A model generated the notes under the pieces. The model made no database searches, was not told the origin of the DNA, and saw nothing but the letters and a program-made list of their open reading frames with translations. Shown here one piece after another: positions 48,778-59,822 of a DNA stretch of 64,000 bases. The first letter of the stretch is position 1. Each line of letters begins with the position of its first letter. A program made the position numbers and the translations under genes. The DNA comes from Candidatus Intricatilinea gracilis (lineage in GTDB: Bacteria; Pseudomonadota; Gammaproteobacteria; Burkholderiales; Burkholderiaceae_C), in assembly GCA_016702605.1 (NCBI GenBank), contig JADJDQ010000003.1, forward strand, positions 168,501 to 232,500, given 5' to 3'.

Positions 48778-50190
48778 TTACTGGATCTTCTTCGCTTTCT
48801 CGAAGGCTTCGTCGATGGTGCCGACCATGTAGAACGCCTGCTCCGGCAGGTGATCACATTCGCCGGCCACGATCATCTTGAAACCACGGATGGTTTCCTT
48901 CAGGGGCACGTACTTGCCGGGCGAGCCGGTAAACACTTCGGCCACGTGGAAGGGCTGCGACAGGAAACGCTGGATCTTGCGCGCGCGGGCCACGGCCAGC
49001 TTGTCTTCGGGGCTGAGTTCGTCCATGCCCAGAATCGCGATGATGTCGCGCAGTTCCTTGTAGCGCTGCAGCGTGCCCTGCACGGCGCGGGTGGTGTTGT
49101 AGTGATCTTCACCCACCACGTTCGGGTCGACCTGACGGCTGGTCGAGTCGAGCGGGTCCACAGCCGGGTAGATACCCAGCGAGGCGATGTCACGGCTCAG
49201 CACCACGGTCGCGTCCAGGTGGGCGAAGGTGGTGGCAGGCGACGGGTCGGTCAAGTCATCGGCAGGGACGTAAACCGCCTGGATGGAGGTGATCGAACCG
49301 GTCTTGGTCGAGGTGATGCGCTCTTGCAGACGGCCCATTTCTTCGGCCAGCGTCGGCTGGTAGCCCACGGCGGAAGGCATACGACCCAGCAGGGCGGACA
49401 CTTCGGTACCGGCCAGCGTATAGCGGTAGATGTTGTCGACGAAGAACAGCACGTCCTTGCCTTCGTCGCGGAACGACTCGGCAATGGTCAGGCCGGTCAG
49501 CGCCACGCGCAGACGGTTGCCCGGGGGTTCGTTCATCTGGCCGTAGACCATCGAGACCTTGGACTCGCCCAGGTTCTCGAGATTCACCACGCCCGATTCG
49601 GCCATCTCGTGATAGAAGTCGTTGCCCTCACGGGTACGTTCACCCACACCAGCAAACACCGACAAGCCGCTGTGCGCCTTGGCGATGTTGTTGATGAGTT
49701 CCATCATGTTCACGGTCTTGCCCACGCCGGCGCCACCGAACAGACCCACCTTGCCGCCCTTGGCGAACGGGCAGATCAGGTCGATCACCTTGATGCCGGT
49801 TTCGAGCAGCTCTTGTGACGGGCTCAGCTCGTCGTAGCTGGGGGCCTTGCGGTGGATGGAAGCGGTCAGTTCGCTGCCCACCGGGCCACGTTCGTCGATG
49901 GGCGTGCCGAGCACGTCCATGATGCGACCCAGCGTGGCCTTGCCGACCGGCACCATGATGGGGTTGCCGGTGTTGCTGACCATCAGGCCGCGACGCAGGC
50001 CGTCCGACGAGCCGAGCGCGATGGTGCGCACGACGCCGTCACCGAGCTGCTGCTGCACTTCGAGGGTGAGCGCCGTGCCATCGAGCTTGAGTGCGTCGTA
50101 CACACGCGGCATGCTGTCGCGCGGGAACTCGACGTCCACCACGGCGCCGATGCACTGAACGATCTTGCCCTGGGCTTGAATGTTCGCCAT
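48778..50190 (-). CDS. atpD: ATP synthase F1 beta subunit
   Basis: The protein has 470 residues from ATG 50190 (MANIQAQGKIVQCIGAVVDV). The Walker A GGAGVGKTVNMMELINNIA is complete, as is the GERTREGNDFYHEM region. The DELSPEDKL element is near the C-terminus. It is the catalytic subunit of F1. Length and order in the operon are normal. Confidence 0.98.
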   Translation of the reverse strand: MANIQAQGKIVQCIGAVVDVEFPRDSMPRVYDALKLDGTALTLEVQQQLGDGVVRTIALGSSDGLRRGLMVSNTGNPIMVPVGKATLGRIMDVLGTPIDERGPVGSELTASIHRKAPSYDELSPSQELLETGIKVIDLICPFAKGGKVGLFGGAGVGKTVNMMELINNIAKAHSGLSVFAGVGERTREGNDFYHEMAESGVVNLENLGESKVSMVYGQMNEPPGNRLRVALTGLTIAESFRDEGKDVLFFVDNIYRYTLAGTEVSALLGRMPSAVGYQPTLAEEMGRLQERITSTKTGSITSIQAVYVPADDLTDPSPATTFAHLDATVVLSRDIASLGIYPAVDPLDSTSRQVDPNVVGEDHYNTTRAVQGTLQRYKELRDIIAILGMDELSPEDKLAVARARKIQRFLSQPFHVAEVFTGSPGKYVPLKETIRGFKMIVAGECDHLPEQAFYMVGTIDEAFEKAKKIQ

Positions 50191-50264
50191 TTTTCGATCC
50201 TTCAATCTGTAATCGTTTCGTCTTGTCCAGCCGGGGCCGGACCGCCCGTACTCGTTCGTCGTCG

Positions 50265-51161
50265 TCAGCCGCTGATCGCCGCCGCGCCGCCCACGATCTC
50301 CGAAAGTTCTTTCGTGATCGCTGCCTGGCGCGTCTTGTTGTAGATGAGCTTGAGCTCACCGATCAGGTTGCCGGCGTTGTCCGAAGCGGCCTTCATCGCG
50401 ACCATGCGCGCCGCATGTTCGGATGCCATGTTCTCGGCCACCGCCTGGTAGACCAGGGCCTCGACATAACGCGTGAGCAGCTCGTCGATGACGCTGGCGG
50501 CATCAGGCTCGTAGATGTAATCCCAGCCGTACTGCGCCTTTTCGGAGGCCGACTGTTCGAGGCGGCTGGCCTGCAAGGGCAGCAGCTGCTCGATCATGGG
50601 CTCCTGGCGCATGGTGTTGATGAACTTGGTGTAGCAAAGATACACCGCGTCCACCTTGCCCTCGACGAACGCGTCGAGCATCACCTTGACCGGGCCGATC
50701 AGCTTGCCCAGATGCGGCGCGTCACCAAGGTGCGTAGCCTGGCTCACGACCTTGCAGCCGATGCGGTTCAGGAAACCCAGACCCTTGTTGCCCACGGCGA
50801 CCGCCTGCGCACCGTTGCCGGCGGCCTGCGCTTCGCGCATCTTGTTGGTCACCGAGCGCAGCAGGTTGGTGTTCAGACCGCCGCACAAGCCCTTGTCGGA
50901 CGTGACGACGATGTAGCCCACCACCTTCGAACCACCAGCGCCGTCAGGCACCTTGCGCATGTACGCCGAGCGGTACTCGGGGTTGGCCTGCGCCAGGTTG
51001 GCCGTGATGTTGCGGATCTTGTCTGCGTACGGGCGAGCAGCGCGCATGCGCTCCTGCGCCTTGCGCATCTTCGACACCGAGATCATCTCCATGGCCTTGG
51101 TGATCTTCTTCGTGCTCTCGAAGTTCTTGATCTTGCCGCGTATCTCTTTACCGACCGCCAT
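50265..51161 (-). CDS. atpG: ATP synthase F1 gamma subunit
   Basis: The protein has 298 residues starting MAVGKEIRGKIKNFESTKKI, with the ITKAMEMISVSKMRKAQERM N-terminal helix, the SDKGLCGGLN motif and the C-terminal helix ASDNAGNLIGELKLIYNKTRQ. It is the central rotor shaft. The 108-bp space to atpA carries a copy of the REP-like repeat. Confidence 0.97.
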   Translation of the reverse strand: MAVGKEIRGKIKNFESTKKITKAMEMISVSKMRKAQERMRAARPYADKIRNITANLAQANPEYRSAYMRKVPDGAGGSKVVGYIVVTSDKGLCGGLNTNLLRSVTNKMREAQAAGNGAQAVAVGNKGLGFLNRIGCKVVSQATHLGDAPHLGKLIGPVKVMLDAFVEGKVDAVYLCYTKFINTMRQEPMIEQLLPLQASRLEQSASEKAQYGWDYIYEPDAASVIDELLTRYVEALVYQAVAENMASEHAARMVAMKAASDNAGNLIGELKLIYNKTRQAAITKELSEIVGGAAAISG

Positions 51162-51224
51162 GACGGGGCTCCTTCATTTCGGGCAGGCCTGACCGGCGCC
51201 GGGCCGCCCCTAGCTGGTCAGCGC

Positions 51225-51260
51225 CCCCTCGGGGGGTAGCGAACACAGTGAGCGTGGGGG
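51225..51260. repeat. Intergenic palindromic repeat in atpA-atpG gap
   Basis: This is a diverged, inversely oriented copy of the element at 32941-32974, sharing CCCCTCGGGGG, GCGAAC and AGTGAGC. It lies between the alpha and gamma subunit genes, where it could form a stable structure in the mRNA. Confidence 0.6.
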
Positions 51261-51269
51261 TGGACATGA

Positions 51270-52823
<1,554 letters not shown>

Positions 52824-52943
52824 TGCTTGCTCCCAGTCTGGTCAAGCGGCCTCATCGAAGAGGTCGGGGGAATGACGCAGGGATGAATCGATGCGTGACG
52901 GACGCGCGTAGGGGTTCGAAGAGGCGAGGACGCGTGGGCGTGC

Positions 52944-53477
52944 TCAGGCGCTCAGGGCGAGCTTCATGCGGTCGAGGCGGGCACGGACCGAGGTGTCGAG
53001 CACCTCGTCACCCACCACCACACGCACACCACCGATGAGCTCGGGTTCGAGCTCGACAGTGGCGCTCAACTTGCGGCCGAAGCGCGTTTCGAGCGCACCG
53101 ACCACGTCGGCGAGTTGTTCGGGCGCGATCGGGTAGGCGCTGTAGACGATGGCGTCCGCAACACCGCCCGCGGCATTGACCAAGGCACGGAACTGCGCAG
53201 CCGCCTCGGGCAACACGGCGAGTCGGCCGTTCTCGATCACGGCGCGCAGAAAGTTCTGCACACCGGGGTCGAGCTGCTGATTCGACGCCGCCACCACCAC
53301 CTGGTAGACCTGCTCGGCAGGCACCTTGGGGTTGTCGGCGAACTGGCGCACACCCTCGTCGCCAGCCACCGCGGCGATCGCGTCGATCTGAGCGCCCCAC
53401 AGCGCCAGGTCACCCTTGCGGGCCACCTGATACAGCGCTTCGGCGTAGGGACGGGCAACTGTCGCGATTTCTGCCAT
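52944..53477 (-). CDS. atpH: ATP synthase F1 delta subunit
   Basis: The protein has 177 residues, starting MAEIATVARPYAEALYQVAR, with the helical N-terminal domain and the C-terminal ELEPELIGGVRVVVGDEVLD block typical of delta/OSCP. It attaches F1 to the b subunits. It starts 2 bp after the atpF stop. Confidence 0.95.
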   Translation of the reverse strand: MAEIATVARPYAEALYQVARKGDLALWGAQIDAIAAVAGDEGVRQFADNPKVPAEQVYQVVVAASNQQLDPGVQNFLRAVIENGRLAVLPEAAAQFRALVNAAGGVADAIVYSAYPIAPEQLADVVGALETRFGRKLSATVELEPELIGGVRVVVGDEVLDTSVRARLDRMKLALSA

Positions 53478-53479
53478 GG

Positions 53480-53950
53480 TCAGAGCTCCGTGCGCAGACG
53501 AGTCAGCAACTCGGCGTGAACGCCGGCGTTGACTTCGCGCTTGAGAATCTGCTCGGCACCCTTGACGGCCAGAGCGGCAACCTGCTCACGCAGGGCCTCA
53601 CGTGCTTTCACGGACTGCTGATCGGCCTCGGCCTTGGCGGCGGACACGATCTTGGCACCTTCGTCTTCAGCGCGTTTCTTCGCTTCGTCGATGATGGCCA
53701 GCGCGCGCTTTTCAGCGTCGGCCAGCAGCTTGGCGGTCTCGTTGCGCGACTCGGCCAGCTTTTGCTCGACCACCTTGTTGGCGGAGGCGAGCTCGGTCTT
53801 GGCCTTGTCGGCGGCCGACAGGCCGTCCGCAATTTTCTTGGCACGCTCGTCGAGCGCCTTCACGATGGGAGGCCACACGAACGACATCGTGACCCACGCC
53901 AAAATGAAGAACACCACGAGCTGGGCAAACAGCGTTGCGTTCAGGCTCAC
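53480..53950 (-). CDS. atpF: ATP synthase F0 subunit b
   Basis: The protein has 156 residues, beginning with a GTG codon at 53950. The N-terminal membrane helix (LFAQLVVFFILAWVTMSFVW) is followed by a long, Ala/Lys/Glu-rich helix with coiled-coil character (RAKKIADGLSAADKAKTELA) forming the peripheral stalk. The position between atpE and atpH is standard. Confidence 0.95.
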   Translation of the reverse strand: MSLNATLFAQLVVFFILAWVTMSFVWPPIVKALDERAKKIADGLSAADKAKTELASANKVVEQKLAESRNETAKLLADAEKRALAIIDEAKKRAEDEGAKIVSAAKAEADQQSVKAREALREQVAALAVKGAEQILKREVNAGVHAELLTRLRTEL

Positions 53951-53993
53951 GGCTGCACCTTTCTATGCGAGTTGATCTGCAATCGGCTCAGAT

Positions 53994-54242
53994 TTACTTG
54001 AGCACGAAGGGATTGGCGAACGCGAACATCATCGCGATACCGACACCGATCAGGAAGGCCGCGTCGATCAGACCAGCCAGCAGGAACATCTTGGTTTGCA
54101 GTTCGTTCATCAGCTCCGGCTGACGGGCAGCCGATTCGAGGTACTTGCTGCCCATGATGCCGATGCCGATACATGCGCCGATAGCGCCCAGGCCGATGAT
54201 CAGGCCAGCGGCCAAAGCGACAAAACCCAACACGTGTTCCAT
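53994..54242 (-). CDS. atpE: ATP synthase F0 subunit c
   Basis: The protein has 82 residues from ATG 54242 ([20 protein letters not shown]), with two hydrophobic helices joined by the polar RQPE loop. The ion-binding acidic residue should be the Asp in [12 protein letters not shown] in the second helix, consistent with a proton-driven ring rather than a sodium ring. It is placed between atpB and atpF as usual. Confidence 0.96.
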
Positions 54243-54313
54243 GGTTGCTCCTAGAGAAATAAAGTGAGGTTGAGGGTGGGGGAAAGGAAAGCGGAAATCG
54301 AAGAGCTCGAGGC

Positions 54314-55174
54314 TCAGTGCGCGTCGTGCGCCTGACCCACGTAGACCAGGGTCAGCATCATGAAGATGAAGGCCTGCAGGGCAACGATCAGGATGTGGAA
54401 GATGGCCCAGGCCGAACCCGCCAGCACATGACCGATCCACAACATGATGCCGGTGGTGGAACCGAAGCCGGCTGCACCCATCAGCGCGATCAGCATGAAG
54501 ATCAGTTCGCCGGCATACATGTTGCCGAACAGCCGCATGCCGTGCGACACGGTCTTGGCCAGGAACTCGATCATCTGCATCAGGAAGTTGAACGGCCACA
54601 GCAGCGGGTGAGCACCGAAGGGCGCCGAAAACAACTCGTGGATCCAGCCGCCGAGACCCTTGATCTTGACGTTGTAGTACAGACACACCAGCAGCACACC
54701 GATCGACATGCCCAGCGTGGCGGACAAGTCGGCGGTTGGCACCACACGCATGTAGGCATGGTGCGGATCGTGACCGGCTGCGCCGTAGATCGCTTCCCAG
54801 ATGCGCGGAATCAGGTCGACCGGCAGGAAGTCCATCGAGTTCATCAGGAAGATCCAGACGAACACGGTCAGCGCCAGCGGGCCGACGAACTTGCGCGATT
54901 CGGCGTTGTGGATGATCGAGCGAGCCTGGTTGTCGACCATCTCGAGCACGATCTCGACCGCCGCCTGCATGCGACCCGGCACGCCGGACGTCGCACTGCG
55001 CGCCACGCGCCACATCACGAACAGACCGAGCACGCCCAGCAGCACCGACCAGAAGATCGAGTCGAGGTTGATGATCGAGAAATCGATGATGTTCTGCTGC
55101 TCTTGCGAGCGCAGATGCATCAGATGGTGGCCGATGTATTCACCGGCGGTAGGCCCATGCGCTTCGGCTGCCAT
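54314..55174 (-). CDS. atpB: ATP synthase F0 subunit a
   Basis: The protein has 286 residues with five or six membrane segments. The conserved Arg that faces the c ring is in [18 protein letters not shown] (about 210-227). It provides the two proton half-channels. The N-terminus is hydrophilic and His-rich ([20 protein letters not shown]), which is common in betaproteobacterial subunits. It follows atpI by 25 bp. Confidence 0.96.
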
Positions 55175-55199
55175 GTCGAATCAGACTCTCTTTGTAGGA

Positions 55200-55691
55200 C
55201 TAGCTACGAACCCGCTTGCCCTGCCACAGCAGCGCCAGCCAGTTCACCTTCATACACACCACCATCGTGACCAGCAGAACCAGCCAACTCAGGTTGCTCA
55301 CACTGCGTGACGCCAGCACCAACAGCGCTACCGTCGTGGCGATCTTGATCAGCTCCCAGAACATGAAGCCGAACACCAGAGCACCAGGACCTGCACCATC
55401 GGAACCGACGTTGCGGGGCTTCGTCATGCCGCGCGCCAGCAAGGCGCCCGGCAGCACAACTGCCACCACACCCCACACCGCCGACCACAGATGTGGGGCA
55501 CTGCGGGTTGCCAATCCAACGACGGCGACCACTGCCAATCCAACCAGCAGCTGCACCAGCACGACCCGCCAGGGCGAGATCGATGGTGCGATCAGGGTCT
55601 GGACTTCTGCACGAGACCACCGCTTGTAGGGCTGCTCGCTGTCATCCTCTTTTCCAAGGTCGCCAGGTCGGGTCTTGGGCAGGGTGGACAT
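55200..55691 (-). CDS. atpI: ATP synthase assembly protein AtpI
   Basis: The protein has 163 residues from ATG 55691 (MSTLPKTRPGDLGKEDDSEQ). A charged N-terminal part is followed by four hydrophobic helices, the AtpI/Unc-I layout, and it is the first gene of the atp operon. AtpI helps assemble the c ring. The sequence is poorly conserved across the family, so the call relies on topology and position. A start further upstream at 55811 would read through the promoter region. Confidence 0.88.
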   Translation of the reverse strand: MSTLPKTRPGDLGKEDDSEQPYKRWSRAEVQTLIAPSISPWRVVLVQLLVGLAVVAVVGLATRSAPHLWSAVWGVVAVVLPGALLARGMTKPRNVGSDGAGPGALVFGFMFWELIKIATTVALLVLASRSVSNLSWLVLLVTMVVCMKVNWLALLWQGKRVRS

Positions 55692-55740
55692 CTTGCTCAG
55701 AAGGTTCAAACTTGATCGCCGTCTCCGGCAAAACCCCAAG

Positions 55741-55769
55741 AGTATACGGCTTGCTGCCTTGTCTTGAAA
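55741..55769 (-). promoter_or_regulatory. Probable promoter of the atp operon
   Basis: On the minus strand TTTCAA (55769-55764) and TATACT (55746-55741) are spaced by 17 bp. Transcription would start near 55734, leaving a ~40-nt leader before atpI. The -35 box is weak, the -10 is good. Confidence 0.45.
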
Positions 55770-55883
55770 GGGGGTCGAGTGCATGCATGGACTGTCGCGC
55801 TGTCTGCACAAAGGCCCGATTCAGCCCCTGCAGTCAGGCCAAAGACAGACTGATGTGCCTTCGCCTGGCGCCCGCGCGGGCAC

Positions 55884-56795
55884 TCACAAGCTGCAGAAGT
55901 TGACCGGCAGACCCGGCACTGCCACCTCGAGCGCCAGCACACAACCGGCCAGCGGCTGAGCCGCCAGTTCGTCGGTCGGCCGATGCTGACTGGCCGTTGT
56001 GATGTACAGCGTACGCAGCCCGGGCCCACCGAAACACGGCATCGTCGGGCATTGCACCGGCAGGTGCAGCACCTCGATGGTGTCGCCGCGAGGGGTCAGC
56101 CGCTGCAGCTGGGCACCTTCATACATGGCGACCCAGTAGCAGCCTTCGCTGTCCACGGCCGCGCCGTCGGGCCGACCGGCGTAGTCGGCCAGCGCCTGGC
56201 CCGCGGCTCGTGGCGCGAACTGACGCCACGGGCGCTGGTTCGACAAGCTGCCGTCCGACACGTCGTAGTCCATCGCGTGGATCACATGGGCGCGTGTGTC
56301 GGCCCAGTAGATCGTGCGGCCGTCCAGGCTCCAGGCCAGGCCGTTGGAAGTGGTGATCTGCCCGGCGCAGCGCGTCAGGCCGCCTTGGTCGTAGCGATAC
56401 AGCGCTGCGGCCGGTCGGTCGCGTGGCTCGTAGATCGTGCCGGCCCACAAGCGCCCCAGGGCATCACACTTGCCGTCGTTGAACCGTTCGAGCGCCGGGT
56501 CGTAGGGCGGATCGGCCAGCAGCTGGCGCTCACCGGTGTCGAGGTCGAGTTGCCACAGGCCGTCACGCATCGCCAGCAGCAGGCCGCCGCTCAACATGGG
56601 CGCACAGCAGGCGGGTTCACTCGGCAGTTGCCAGTGGCGCAATTCACCACTGACCGGATCGAGACGGTAGACACGCCGCGCGGCGATGTCGCACCAGTAC
56701 AGGCAGGCTTCGGCCGGATGCCAGAAAGGTGACTCACCCAGCAGACAGGGCGGGCTGACGGCACGTATCACCTGGGGTTCGAGCGCAATGGTCAT
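55884..56795 (-). CDS. SMP-30/gluconolactonase family protein
   Basis: The protein has 303 residues from ATG 56795 (MTIALEPQVIRAVSPPCLLG). It is a six-bladed beta-propeller with the family motifs LLGESPFWHPAEACLYWCDI (metal-ligand Glu), FNDGKCDALGRLWAGT, TTSNGLAWSLDGRTIYWADT and RPDGAAVDSEGCYWVAMYEG. These enzymes hydrolyse sugar lactones such as gluconolactone, arabinonolactone or related compounds, with a divalent cation. No sugar dehydrogenase or transporter is adjacent, so the substrate is open. It is a single gene, divergent in context from nothing obvious. Confidence 0.87.
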   Translation of the reverse strand: MTIALEPQVIRAVSPPCLLGESPFWHPAEACLYWCDIAARRVYRLDPVSGELRHWQLPSEPACCAPMLSGGLLLAMRDGLWQLDLDTGERQLLADPPYDPALERFNDGKCDALGRLWAGTIYEPRDRPAAALYRYDQGGLTRCAGQITTSNGLAWSLDGRTIYWADTRAHVIHAMDYDVSDGSLSNQRPWRQFAPRAAGQALADYAGRPDGAAVDSEGCYWVAMYEGAQLQRLTPRGDTIEVLHLPVQCPTMPCFGGPGLRTLYITTASQHRPTDELAAQPLAGCVLALEVAVPGLPVNFCSL

Positions 56796-56930
56796 CGCTG
56801 TAGGGGGAGCTGGGGAGCTGGCGGACACACCAGCGTCGCACTGGGTTCGGGCGGCGTGTTGCCACCGACGGTGCGCCCAGGTGTGGCGACCGATGGGGGG
56901 CGGACAGGCGGCTCGATGCCGGCGCCGACT

Positions 56931-57437
56931 TCAGTACCGACTGGCCGACGTTTCCAGATCGACGCGCAGGTAGTGCGCGCCGGGGATGGGGTTGTAATAG
57001 TAGGGTGGCACCTCGCTGAAACCCAGCGAGGCATACAACTCGCGCGCCGACTCCATCTCGTCGAGTGTGTCGAGCAACATCGACGAATAACCCGCCGCAC
57101 GGGCCCGATCGATGAGTGCCCGGGCGATCTGACGGCCCAGCCCGAAGCGCCGGAAGGCCCGGCGCACGTACAGGCGCTTCATCTCGCAGGCGTTGGGATA
57201 GTCGACATCGGTGAGGGGCCTCATGGCACCACAGCCCGCCACCTCACCGTCGATCAGCGCCAGCAGCAAGGCACCGGCGGGCTCGGCATAGTCGCCCGGC
57301 AGGGTGGCGAGTTCTTGCTCGAAGCCCTGGAAACACAGGTCGATCTGCAGTGTCGCGGCATAGTCGCGAAACACCTCGCGGGTGGCTTCGAACTGCGCCG
57401 CATCGCGCGGCACGATCAGCGTGGCGACTTCGTCCAT
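56931..57437 (-). CDS. GNAT-family N-acetyltransferase
   Basis: The protein has 168 residues from ATG 57437. The acetyl-CoA pocket motif is RRAFRRFGLGRQIARALIDR (about 94-113, the Q/R-x-x-G-x-G/A signature), with the substrate side in the following beta strands. The C-terminus ends in AHYLRVDLETSASRY. It would acetylate an amine (antibiotic, polyamine, amino acid or protein) in the cytoplasm; the target is not evident. Confidence 0.83.
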   Translation of the reverse strand: MDEVATLIVPRDAAQFEATREVFRDYAATLQIDLCFQGFEQELATLPGDYAEPAGALLLALIDGEVAGCGAMRPLTDVDYPNACEMKRLYVRRAFRRFGLGRQIARALIDRARAAGYSSMLLDTLDEMESARELYASLGFSEVPPYYYNPIPGAHYLRVDLETSASRY

Positions 57438-57509
57438 GTGTCACTAGTCTATCGGCCCTGGTGGCTCTGCGGCGCAATGGCAAAAGCACCGCGGCCGACG
57501 CCGGTTGCG

Positions 57510-58205
57510 TCAGGCCCCGAGTGACACCATCCAGGCCACGGCCACACCACAGGCCAGCAACAAGGCGGCGGCAAGCAGGCGGCGCGCCGGGCTGTCGACC
57601 GAGGGTGGCACCTGCGGTGGCAGCAGCTTGTCGCCCTTCAGCATGGGCGTGACCAGATCGAGTCGCTTGCGCCAGCGGTAAAAGACGATGGCCGCCAGGT
57701 GCAGGCCCACCAGTACATAGATGATGACCGCACCGATGTCGGCATGCCACTGGGTCGCCAGGCTCGAGGTGTCCCCGCTGACGAACCTGACCAGCGGCCC
57801 GCTGTTGGCGATCTCGTCGTCCGCGAACAAACCTGTCGACACCTGCAGCAGCAGGACGGCCAGCAGCCCGAACACCGACAGGCTGCCCAGCGGGTTGTGC
57901 CCCACCTCGAAGTGGTCACCCGGGCGGTGCTCGCCGCGCAGGTAACGCAGCACCGTGCCTGGCGCGTAGATGAAGCTGGCAAAGCGCGACCAGCGCCCGC
58001 CGATCAGGCCCCAGACGAGGCGAAAGCCCAGCAAGGCAATCACCGCATAACCAGCGCGAAAGTGCCAGGTCATGGCATTGCCGCCGACGTTGACGGTGAC
58101 CACCGAGGTGATCACCAGCAGCGCCAGCGACCAGTGGAAGATACGTGTCGGCAGGTCCCAGACACGCACGGGTCGAAGATCGGTCGCAGAGTGAAGTGTC
58201 GTCAT
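57510..58205 (-). CDS. Cytochrome b561-type di-haem membrane protein
   Basis: The protein has 231 residues with four hydrophobic helices plus a C-terminal one. Candidate haem-ligand His residues are in TRIFHWSLALL (near 24), AMTWHFRAGYAV (near 48), QWHADIGAVI and GLHLAAIVFY. It resembles the bacterial cytochrome b561/Ni-Fe hydrogenase b-type subunit family, which moves electrons between membrane quinone and a partner protein. It is divergent from a cytochrome c' gene; the pairing of these two genes is common in proteobacteria and suggests the c-type protein is its electron partner. Confidence 0.85.
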   Translation of the reverse strand: MTTLHSATDLRPVRVWDLPTRIFHWSLALLVITSVVTVNVGGNAMTWHFRAGYAVIALLGFRLVWGLIGGRWSRFASFIYAPGTVLRYLRGEHRPGDHFEVGHNPLGSLSVFGLLAVLLLQVSTGLFADDEIANSGPLVRFVSGDTSSLATQWHADIGAVIIYVLVGLHLAAIVFYRWRKRLDLVTPMLKGDKLLPPQVPPSVDSPARRLLAAALLLACGVAVAWMVSLGA

Positions 58206-58470
58206 CGATGGGCTCGAAATTTCGGTGAAACACGCCTGGTGAGTGACCCGGGAAAACCACGATCAACAGATGGGATTCGGCCCGATTGTGCCGAGCCCTT
58301 CAGGCCGACTCAGGGCAAACACCAACAGGGCTGTTGTGGCGCCGACGCAAACGTGAGGCGCGGCGCTTGTCGGCACATGCGGGGAAAACACGTTAACAGG
58401 CTTTAAGTGGATACTCGCCCGCGACGCCGCGAAGCGTCGCCATAGCCCAACCCTCTCGGAGAACCGCCAC

Positions 58471-58923
58471 ATGAAGAAATTCGTCCTTGCCCTGACCGCC
58501 GTCGCCACGCTTGGCCTGGCCTTGCCCGCCTCGGCGCAATTCGCCAAGCCCGAAGACGCCATCAAATACCGCAAGGCGGCCTTCACCGTGATGGCCAGAC
58601 ACTTCGGCACGATCGGTGGCATGGTCAACGACAAGATCCCGTTCGACGCCAAGGCCGCGTCGGTCAACGCCGACCTGGTGGCCACCGTGTCGCGCCTGCC
58701 CTTCGACGGTTTTGTGGCTGGCACCGACACCGGTGAAACCAAGGCCAAGCCCGAAGTCTGGAAGGACGCCGACAAGTTCAAGGCTGCCGCCACCAAGATG
58801 CAGGACGCCGTGGCCAAGCTGGCCACCGTGGCCAAGGGTGGCGACAAGGCCGCCATCAAGGCAGCTTTCGGCGACGCTGGCGGCACCTGCAAGGGCTGCC
58901 ACGACGACTTCCGCAACAAGTGA
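58471..58923 (+). CDS. Cytochrome c' (class II c-type cytochrome)
   Basis: The protein has 150 residues from ATG 58471. A signal peptide (MKKFVLALTAVATLGLALPA, cleaved after ASA) directs it to the periplasm. The mature four-helix protein has the C-terminal haem-binding CKGCH at 140-144, the class II arrangement, and the usual N-terminal KYRKAAFTVMARHFGTI. Cytochromes c' bind NO and CO and may protect against nitrosative stress. It is transcribed divergently from the cytochrome b561 gene; no terminator is apparent. Confidence 0.9.
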   Translation: MKKFVLALTAVATLGLALPASAQFAKPEDAIKYRKAAFTVMARHFGTIGGMVNDKIPFDAKAASVNADLVATVSRLPFDGFVAGTDTGETKAKPEVWKDADKFKAAATKMQDAVAKLATVAKGGDKAAIKAAFGDAGGTCKGCHDDFRNK

Positions 58924-59055
58924 TCCCCCGTGCTCGGTGGGCGCACGCTTGCGCTGATCGGGCCGGCTGACGCGGCGGAAAAGGTGCGGCATCGAGCCCC
59001 TCGATGCTCACTGCACACGTCGAGTTCAGCCCAGCGTCACTTCATACGCAGGACG

Positions 59056-59724
59056 TCACCACGCAGGGCTGGCGAGCAATCTCCGGCCCTGCGTCGTTTC
59101 GAGTTCGACCTGCAGCGCCGGCCCGGCGTCGTCTGGCCGAGCCACGCCGCGCAGGCGCATCACATCGACCGCTCTTTGCGGCAGACCACGCGCCACCACT
59201 TGCTCGAAACGCACCGAACTTGGTGCCAGCCTGTCGCATGGGTGCTCACCCTTCCACTCGATCAGCACCGGCAGCGCGCCGCCGAGCAGGCGTTTGCCGT
59301 CCTCACGCACGACGATCTGCCAGCTCAGCACGCTGCCATCGGCGCGGGTGCGGCTGCACGGCACGATCGGGCCGACCTGCTGACCCACGGTGATCAGGCC
59401 CCAGCGGTGCATGTCGACCTGCGGCGAACGCCCGACCCAGGCCACCAGTTGCGGCGCCTGGGCGACCAGCGCGCGCAGTGCCGGCTCGTCCATGCCGAAC
59501 CAGCGCGGCCGTGCGGGTGCAGGTGCATCCGGGTCGATGGCGATCAGTTCGAGGTAGACCTGGGCCTGCGTGGGTGACGACACGTCGAGCAGCAGGTTGT
59601 GTGTGCCCATCCAGTCATGTTTGCCACCCGCCTGCGGCTCGGCGCCCAAGGTGGACTGACACCACTCGCGCCCCTGGGCCAGGGTGTCGCACACAACAAC
59701 TAGGTGATCGGGCTGGACGTGCAT
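59056..59724 (-). CDS. VOC / glyoxalase-like domain protein
   Basis: The protein has 222 residues. The N-terminal half starts MHVQPDHLVVVCDTLAQGRE and contains GAEPQAGGKHDWMGTHNLLL and VYLELIAIDPDAPAP, the pattern of Glyoxalase_3 proteins of the vicinal-oxygen-chelate superfamily. The C-terminal half has DRLAPSSVRFEQVVARGLPQ without a family I can name. Substrate is unknown. It lies last in a four-gene same-strand run (DMT exporter, aminotransferase, PhzF, VOC). Confidence 0.75.
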   Translation of the reverse strand: MHVQPDHLVVVCDTLAQGREWCQSTLGAEPQAGGKHDWMGTHNLLLDVSSPTQAQVYLELIAIDPDAPAPARPRWFGMDEPALRALVAQAPQLVAWVGRSPQVDMHRWGLITVGQQVGPIVPCSRTRADGSVLSWQIVVREDGKRLLGGALPVLIEWKGEHPCDRLAPSSVRFEQVVARGLPQRAVDVMRLRGVARPDDAGPALQVELETTQGRRLLASPAW

Positions 59725-59822
59725 GGTGAGCTGGGTGAAGAACCGATCGAAGCGGATCGAAGCGCATGCGCGGCACTGATTGCGCCTTCAATGCGACGTT
59801 GAAGGCAATCTCAGTGGCGACG

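Noticed and set aside
59779..59809. Rho-independent terminator after phzF
   Set aside because: The inverted repeat is good but has a two-base bulge and no T-run on the minus strand, so it is noted only as a hairpin.
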